A stretch of 64,000 nucleotides of DNA from Streptomyces prunicolor NBRC 13075 (GTDB lineage: Bacteria; Actinomycetota; Actinomycetes; Streptomycetales; Streptomycetaceae), in contig NZ_BARF01000025.1 of assembly GCF_000367365.1 (NCBI RefSeq), positions 1 to 64,000 on the forward strand, given 5' to 3'. Within the stretch, counting starts at the first letter, position 1, and each line of letters starts with the position of its first letter. Position numbers and translations under genes: made by a program. Positions 59,243 to 64,000 of this stretch are shown in pieces. The notes beneath the pieces were generated by a model. It was not told the DNA's origin, ran no database searches, and saw only the letters and a list, made by a program, of their open reading frames with translations.

Positions 59243-60268
59243 ATGACCCGTCCTCTCCTCGACGAGCTCGACCGGCGCCTCATCGGCGCGCTGCATCTGG
59301 CACCCCGGGCCACCTGGGACGACATCGGCGAGATCCTGGCCGCCGACGCCAGCACGCTCAAACGCCGTTACGACCGCTTGCACGAGGCACGCATGGTGCG
59401 CGTGATCGGGCAGGCCGACTGGGGCGTCCACTCCACGGCGATGCCCGTCCACGTCTTCCTGGACATCACCGGCGAGAGTCCGCTCGCGGTCCTGCACCGG
59501 CTCCGTGACCTGCCCCATCTCCAGCTGCTGGCGCAGATCTCGGGCGACTACCCGCTCTACGCCGTCGTGCACGCCCCGTCCGAGGCGGCGACCAGCGAGG
59601 CGATCGACCGCATGTTCTCCGTCCCCGGTGTCCGGCGCGTCAACGCCCTGCCCGCGCTGAGCACGCTGCGCCGGGGCATCACCTGGGACCCGCAGTTCCT
59701 CACCGGCACGGAACGCGCCGAGCTGCTGAAGCTCACCGGCACCCGCCCCGAGGGCACGGCGACCGCGACTCCCCCGGCGAAGCCGCTCAGCGAGGCCGAG
59801 CGCGGTGTCGTGGCGCAGCTGCTCCAGGACGGCCGCGCGTCCGCCGCGAGCATCGCCCGGACCGCCGACCTGGCCACCTCCACCGCGCACCGCGTGGTCC
59901 GCCGGGTCCTGGACGAGGGGTGGGTCAAGCCGCGGCTGGAGATCGTGTCGGAGTGGCTGGGCTTCCGGACCGCGTTCATCCTGCGGCTGCGGGTGGCGCC
60001 GGGCGCGACCCCCGAAGTGATGCGCCGCATCGACCGGTTGCCCCAGACACGGCTCGCCGCGCACGTCGCCAGCGACATGTCCGTACTCGCCACCGGCCTG
60101 GTCGCCGACCGCTCCGCCCTGGCGCTGTTCGTCGACAACGAACTGGCGAGCATCCCCGGTCTCCTCGGCGTCAGCGTCGCCGTGATGCTCGCCGAACCGC
60201 GCCGCTACTGGCTGGACCGCGAACTGACCACCGGCCTCGGCGCGTTCCACGCGCCGAGGCTGCTGTGA
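59243..60268 (+). CDS. Tandem Lrp/AsnC-family regulator
   Basis: A 341-residue protein with the Lrp/AsnC unit present twice: helix-turn-helix DELDRRLIGALHLAPRATWD plus ligand domain, and again SEAERGVVAQLLQDGRASAA plus ligand domain, joined by a linker rich in Pro, Thr and Ala. Usual Lrp proteins have one unit of about 150 residues. It probably controls the divergent abgT-M20 pair, with an amino acid or N-acyl-glutamate as effector. The ATG at 59243 follows GAGTGAGG. The gene ends 13 bp from the opposing membrane protein gene. Confidence 0.88.
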   Translation: MTRPLLDELDRRLIGALHLAPRATWDDIGEILAADASTLKRRYDRLHEARMVRVIGQADWGVHSTAMPVHVFLDITGESPLAVLHRLRDLPHLQLLAQISGDYPLYAVVHAPSEAATSEAIDRMFSVPGVRRVNALPALSTLRRGITWDPQFLTGTERAELLKLTGTRPEGTATATPPAKPLSEAERGVVAQLLQDGRASAASIARTADLATSTAHRVVRRVLDEGWVKPRLEIVSEWLGFRTAFILRLRVAPGATPEVMRRIDRLPQTRLAAHVASDMSVLATGLVADRSALALFVDNELASIPGLLGVSVAVMLAEPRRYWLDRELTTGLGAFHAPRLL

Positions 60269-60281
60269 GCCAGGGGTGGGC

Positions 60282-61838
60282 TCAGCTGACGCCGAAGCCG
60301 CCCGTGCTGTACGCGCACTCCGTGTAGATGTAGCCCGACCTGAGCTTCGCCGTGTCCGAGGCCGGCGTCGCGGTGGAACTGTCGGGACGGTGCACGAAGT
60401 ACGTCGTACCGGTCGGCAGACTGATCGTCTTCTGCGGGTAGCTCTTGCCGGAGCTGCACGGCTTGAACCCCTTCAGCAGCGTGGTGGTGAGGGAGTACGA
60501 CGTGCAGCTCCCGCAGCCCTTCAGCGTGAAGCTCCCGGTCACCGGCCCGGTGTACAGGACCGTGATGTCGTCCGGGCTGTCGTTCATGACGGTGACGGAG
60601 ATGCTGCCACCGGACGCGGTCGTCGGCAGCTTCTTGCCCGCGGCCGGGACCGTCTGCGCCACCTCGGCGGCGATCGCGATCTTCTTGGCCCGGGTCCGGT
60701 TCTTGTCGTGCGTGTTGTTCTTCACGAAGTCGTTCATCGTGCTGAGCGCCGAGTCGAAGTCGCCGTCCTTGTACTGGAAGACACCGCACTGGTAGGCACC
60801 GGCGGATGCCTGGCTGTCCGCCCGTTGGCCGTCCGCACTGAGCGCGTCGGACACACCCGCCGCTCCGCCCTGGAGGCCGTCGATCTGGGTCGAGAGACTC
60901 TGCAACTCCTCGACGGCAGTGCACGGTTGGCTGCCGCTCACGCCCTGCACCCCCTTGGTGACGGCCGACTTGACGGCCGGTTCGACCTGGCCCGCCTGGG
61001 ACGACTCCGGGAACGTGGCCAGCAGATCAGTGAAGCTCGTCGACCAGTCCGCGCGTTGGGCGGCAAGCCCCGTGGAGCCGCACTCGTACAGCGAGGTGGC
61101 CAGCCGGTCGTCCGGCCAGGTGGCCAGCGAGCCCAGCTGCTTCTTGCCGATCGTGCCGGGGACGGTCCGCAGATACTTCAGCTCGGGTATCGCGTTGCAG
61201 TAGTTCTTCTGCGCGTAGGCGCCGGCGACGGTCGTGTAGAAGGTCTTCAGCCGGTCGGGCACCTTGGCGGCCGCCCGCGAACCGGAGTGGGCGCTGCTGA
61301 GATCGTCGTACACGCTCAGCGCCTGGCGGTAGTGCGGCTCGCCCAGGGAGAACGACGACTGCCCTGATTCCGCGACGAGTTGGTCGGCCTTGTCCAGCCG
61401 GTCGAGGAGCATCTGCTGGGTCGCCTCGTCGCGGGCGTTGTCGTAGAGGACGACTCCCCCGGCCGGTACGGCGAGCAGGACCAGGCCCAGCACGACCGCG
61501 ACCGGTGTGGGCGAGGGCCAGGCCAGGCGGGTGCGCAGGCCCACCAACGCGCCGTGGACGGCGGCGAGTACGAGGAACACGACGTACAGGGTGACGAGGA
61601 CACCGGACACGCCGTCCGGGTCGGCGGGCAGGGCCACCAGCAGCAGGACGACGGTCGCGACCCAGCACACGGCCATCAGCAGCCAGCGGCGCGTCAGCGC
61701 GTAACCGAGCCCGAGACCACTGAGGTTGAGCAGACCCACCGCCACGGATCTGAGCCGGTCCGGCGGAGCCGGCGGCGGAGACGAGGGCATGGGTGGAACC
61801 GCGAACCCCTGATAAGTGCCGTACTGATCCCCGGACAT
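60282..61838 (-). CDS. Membrane-anchored protein of unknown function
   Basis: A 518-residue protein not recognised. The N-terminus is Pro-rich and cytoplasmic, followed by four hydrophobic segments (including RWLLMAVCWVATVVLLLVAL and PVAVVLGLVLLAVPAGGVVL) and a large outside domain from about residue 135. That domain has helical repeats with pairs of cysteines (KNYCNAIPELKYL, SLYECGSTGLAAQ, AYQCGVFQYKDGDFDSAL), which look like TPR-type units stabilised by disulfides, and ends in a beta-rich module (SISVTVMNDSPDDITVLYTG, KGCGSCTSYSL). The ATG has GGGGAGA six bases upstream. A role in cell-envelope assembly or sensing is speculative. Confidence 0.75.
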   Translation of the reverse strand: MSGDQYGTYQGFAVPPMPSSPPPAPPDRLRSVAVGLLNLSGLGLGYALTRRWLLMAVCWVATVVLLLVALPADPDGVSGVLVTLYVVFLVLAAVHGALVGLRTRLAWPSPTPVAVVLGLVLLAVPAGGVVLYDNARDEATQQMLLDRLDKADQLVAESGQSSFSLGEPHYRQALSVYDDLSSAHSGSRAAAKVPDRLKTFYTTVAGAYAQKNYCNAIPELKYLRTVPGTIGKKQLGSLATWPDDRLATSLYECGSTGLAAQRADWSTSFTDLLATFPESSQAGQVEPAVKSAVTKGVQGVSGSQPCTAVEELQSLSTQIDGLQGGAAGVSDALSADGQRADSQASAGAYQCGVFQYKDGDFDSALSTMNDFVKNNTHDKNRTRAKKIAIAAEVAQTVPAAGKKLPTTASGGSISVTVMNDSPDDITVLYTGPVTGSFTLKGCGSCTSYSLTTTLLKGFKPCSSGKSYPQKTISLPTGTTYFVHRPDSSTATPASDTAKLRSGYIYTECAYSTGGFGVS

Positions 61839-61897
61839 GATTCTCCCCCCGCGCAACAACGCCCCCGTTACCGTGACTTGTCAGTGTACGGTCGGGT

Positions 61898-62674
61898 TCA
61901 CCGCGAGGACAGTGGGATCCGCGCGCCTCCTTGACCGCGCAGCACGCGGGACAGTCCGAGCGCCGCCGTCCGTACCGCCGGGGCGAGTTGGGCGGGCCGG
62001 AAGCGGGTGCGCGGCACGGCGACCGAGAGGGCGGCGACCGCGGTGTCACCGGCGAACACCGGGGCCGCGATGCAGCTCACCTCCGACGCGGCCTCCTGCT
62101 CCTCGTAGGAGAGGCCGGAGACCTGGATCTTCTCCAGGGCCATACGCAGCCGGTCCGGGTCGGTGATCGAGTGCGGGGTGAGACTCGGCAGCGGGTGGGA
62201 GAGCACCTCTTCCGTCAACTCGGCGCCGGAGAAGGCCAGTAGAGCCTTGCCCACGGCCGTGCAGGTCAGCGGGAGGCTGCCGCCGATGCGGGAGGGCAGC
62301 CGTAGCGCCTCGTGGCCGTGGATGCGTTCGAGGTAGACCACCTCCATGCCCTCGCGGATGCCGAGGTGGATGGTCTCGCGGGTGGCCTCGAACAGGTCCT
62401 GGAGGAAGGGCAGCGCCGTCTCGCGCAGATCGCGCCGGTGCGGCACCAGCGAGCCCAGCTCGAACAGCTTCGCGCCGAGCAGATAGCGCGGGCCCGAGCG
62501 CTCCAGCCAGCCCAGCCGGACGAGGTCGGCGGCCAGCCGGTGGACCGTCGGCTTGGGCAGTCCGGTGCGCTCCGAAAGTTCCGACAGGCGGTACGGTCCG
62601 CCGCTCGGACTGAAGCAGTCGAGGATGAGCGCGGCCTTCTCCAGCATGCTGCCGCTCGCGTTGTTCCGTGTCAC
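61898..62674 (-). CDS. IclR-family transcriptional regulator
   Basis: A 258-residue IclR regulator. The winged helix is LSELSERTGLPKPTVHRLAA, and the effector domain shows IHLGIREGMEVVYLERIHG, TAVGKALLAF and SEVSCIAAPVF. The GTG at 62672-62674 lies inside a 19-bp perfect palindrome and lacks a ribosome site; an ATG nine codons in (MLEKAALIL) is the alternative. It is divergent from the mhpD-mhpF operon and probably controls both, with an aromatic-acid effector typical of this subgroup. Confidence 0.9.
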   Translation of the reverse strand: MTRNNASGSMLEKAALILDCFSPSGGPYRLSELSERTGLPKPTVHRLAADLVRLGWLERSGPRYLLGAKLFELGSLVPHRRDLRETALPFLQDLFEATRETIHLGIREGMEVVYLERIHGHEALRLPSRIGGSLPLTCTAVGKALLAFSGAELTEEVLSHPLPSLTPHSITDPDRLRMALEKIQVSGLSYEEQEAASEVSCIAAPVFAGDTAVAALSVAVPRTRFRPAQLAPAVRTAALGLSRVLRGQGGARIPLSSR

Positions 62675-62680
62675 GGAACA
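62662..62680. promoter_or_regulatory. Perfect palindrome TGTTCCGTG-T-CACGGAACA
   Basis: Nine-base exact arms around one T, overlapping the proposed GTG start of the IclR gene and about 70 bp upstream of the mhpD start. The GTTCCG/CGGAAC wording is typical of IclR-family operators of aromatic catabolism. Binding would repress the regulator itself and control the operon. Confidence 0.8.
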
Positions 62681-62751
62681 AACATTGTCCCTTTACGGGG
62701 ATGCTGTCTATACCGAGGGTGTACCCGCACCGCTCTCCCCGGAGGTAACCC

Positions 62752-63603
62752 GTGCCCACCAAGTCCGACGGCGTCCGCGCGGACGCCGTGTCACCGGCCG
62801 TGGTCAAGGCCGCCGACCTGCTGGCGGAGGCCACCCGTACCGGGGTCGTCTGTCCGCCGGTGCGTGACCTGCTCGACGGTGGCGGTCTGGAGACCGCCTA
62901 CGCCGTGCAGCAGCTGAACGTCCGGCGCGGTGTGGACGGCGGCCGCCGCATCGTCGGCCGCAAGATCGGCCTGACCTCCCCTGCCGTACAGCGTCAACTC
63001 GGCGTGGACCAGCCGGACTTCGGCGCGCTCTTCGCGGACATGGCGGTGCCGGACGGCGGCGAGGTGCCCGTGGGCCGACTGCTCCAGCCGAAGGTGGAAG
63101 CGGAGGTCGCGCTGGTCCTCGGCCGGGACCTGCCGGAGGGCGAGTGCACGATCGTGGACGTGCTGCGCGCGGTGGACTTCGCGCTGCCCGCGCTGGAGAT
63201 CGTCGACAGCCGGGTGCGGAACTGGGACATCTCCCTCGTCGACACCGTCGCGGACAACGCCTCCTGCGGTCTGTACGTCCTGGGCGCCACGCCCGTACCG
63301 CTGACCGCCGTGGACCTGCGCACGGTCACGATGACCATGACCCGCGGTGGCGAGACCGTCTCCGAGGGCACCGGCGCCGACTGCCTCGGCAGCCCCCTCA
63401 CCGCGGCGGTCTGGCTGGCCTCGGCCCTCGCCCAGCGGGGCGACCCGCTCCGCGCGGGCGACCTCGTCCTCACCGGCGCCCTGGGCCCAATGACCCCGGC
63501 CGTTCCCGGAGACGCCTTCGAGGCGCACATCTCGGACCTGGGCTCGGTACGGGTCCGCTTCGCCGAGCAAGGCACCGAAGCTTCGGAAGGGGACGGAAAG
63601 TGA
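62752..63603 (+). CDS. mhpD: 2-keto-4-pentenoate hydratase
   Basis: A 283-residue member of the MhpD/fumarylacetoacetase-like family, which hydrates 2-hydroxypenta-2,4-dienoate to 4-hydroxy-2-oxovalerate in meta-cleavage pathways. Family blocks: [35 protein letters not shown] (metal Glu), [23 protein letters not shown] at 62752 has GGAGG six bases upstream. Its stop overlaps the next start (GTGA). Confidence 0.93.
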   Translation: MPTKSDGVRADAVSPAVVKAADLLAEATRTGVVCPPVRDLLDGGGLETAYAVQQLNVRRGVDGGRRIVGRKIGLTSPAVQRQLGVDQPDFGALFADMAVPDGGEVPVGRLLQPKVEAEVALVLGRDLPEGECTIVDVLRAVDFALPALEIVDSRVRNWDISLVDTVADNASCGLYVLGATPVPLTAVDLRTVTMTMTRGGETVSEGTGADCLGSPLTAAVWLASALAQRGDPLRAGDLVLTGALGPMTPAVPGDAFEAHISDLGSVRVRFAEQGTEASEGDGK

Positions 63604-64000
63604 CCACGAAGGTCGCCATCATCGGCTCCGGCAACATAGGCACCGACCTCCTGATCAAGGTCCTGCGCCTCTCGGAGACCCTGGAGATCGCCGCGCTGGC
63701 CGGCATCGACCCGGACTCCGACGGCCTGGCCCGCGCCCGCCGCCTCAAGGTCGCCACGACCCACGAGGGCGTCGAAGGACTGGTCGCCCTGGACGAGTTC
63801 GCCGACGTCGGCATCGTCTTCGACGCGACCTCGGCCGGCGCCCACCGCCATCACGAAGAAGTCCTACGGCCCCTGGGCCGCACCCTCGTCGACCTCACCC
63901 CGGCCGCCCTCGGCCCGTACGTCGTCCCGCCGGTCAACGGCGACGCCCACCTCGACGCCCCGAACGTCAACATGGTCACCTGCGGCGGCCAGGCCACCAT
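63600..64000 (+). CDS. mhpF: Acylating acetaldehyde dehydrogenase, truncated by window edge
   Basis: The first 133 residues of the enzyme that converts acetaldehyde and CoA to acetyl-CoA at the end of meta-cleavage. NAD-binding [14 protein letters not shown], the mid-region [20 protein letters not shown], and the catalytic Cys in [10 protein letters not shown] at the very end are all typical. GTG overlaps the mhpD stop. The aldolase partner (mhpE) should follow beyond the window. Confidence 0.93.
   Translation, partial: MTTKVAIIGSGNIGTDLLIKVLRLSETLEIAALAGIDPDSDGLARARRLKVATTHEGVEGLVALDEFADVGIVFDATSAGAHRHHEEVLRPLGRTLVDLTPAALGPYVVPPVNGDAHLDAPNVNMVTCGGQAT

Overview
The window is high-GC actinobacterial DNA and looks like the chromosome of a Streptomyces or close relative. 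Evidence: strong third-position G/C bias, frequent GTG/TTG starts, a WhiB-like protein, two LuxR regulators with large N-terminal ATPase regions, a PucR regulator, Tat-type secreted proteins, and DasR-like boxes in front of a GH18 chitinase. No rRNA, tRNA, insertion sequence or CRISPR array was seen. It reads as a mosaic of carbon-catabolism loci separated by regulators and small membrane proteins.

Layout. 1-0.9 kb: a truncated small gene and a DJ-1/PfpI protein. 1.1-12.8 kb: a catabolic island with a LacI regulator, FAD oxidoreductase, HyuA-type hydantoinase/oxoprolinase without HyuB, a small zincin-like protein, an ion-transporter-type permease and a Tat-exported beta-propeller protein, all on +. 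Facing it on - are a DUF624-like membrane protein and a sugar ABC importer. This is the most unusual locus in the window and its substrate is unknown. 13.1-17.8 kb: a free-standing condensation-domain protein, a nitrobindin-like protein, a secreted phospholipase-D-like protein and a PucR regulator. 17.8-25.4 kb: two large LuxR ATPase regulators around a coiled-coil protein, a DUF1003 protein and a WhiB-like protein. 25.5-28.9 kb: an LPG-synthase/flippase-like gene broken by two compensating frameshifts, then an HdeD-like protein and a strong terminator.

28.9-32.7 kb: MarR regulator, acetoacetate-decarboxylase-like enzyme, WrbA-like flavoprotein, a tautomerase remnant and a cytochrome P450. 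Four related operator-like sites suggest one small MarR regulon. 32.7-40.9 kb: a five-gene alpha-galactoside operon (secreted GH27, two permeases, binding protein, cytoplasmic GH36), divergent from a ROK repressor followed by a GH95 fucosidase. 44.5-48.5 kb: short-chain dehydrogenase, enolase-superfamily dehydratase, LysR and SMP-30 lactonase, forming an oxidative non-phosphorylative route for fucose, galactose or a related sugar acid.

48.6-64 kb: a DinB fragment, a GlxA-type regulator with an isochorismatase-like hydrolase, pyruvate carboxylase, chitinase, a small membrane protein, an AbgT transporter with an M20 peptidase facing a tandem Lrp-type regulator, a large membrane-anchored protein of unknown function, and an IclR regulator divergent from the start of an mhpD-mhpF meta-cleavage operon that runs off the window.

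Cross-cutting signals are a TGACCCAAG element about 70 bp before several starts, and short tandem duplications that include the stop codons of three minus-strand genes.
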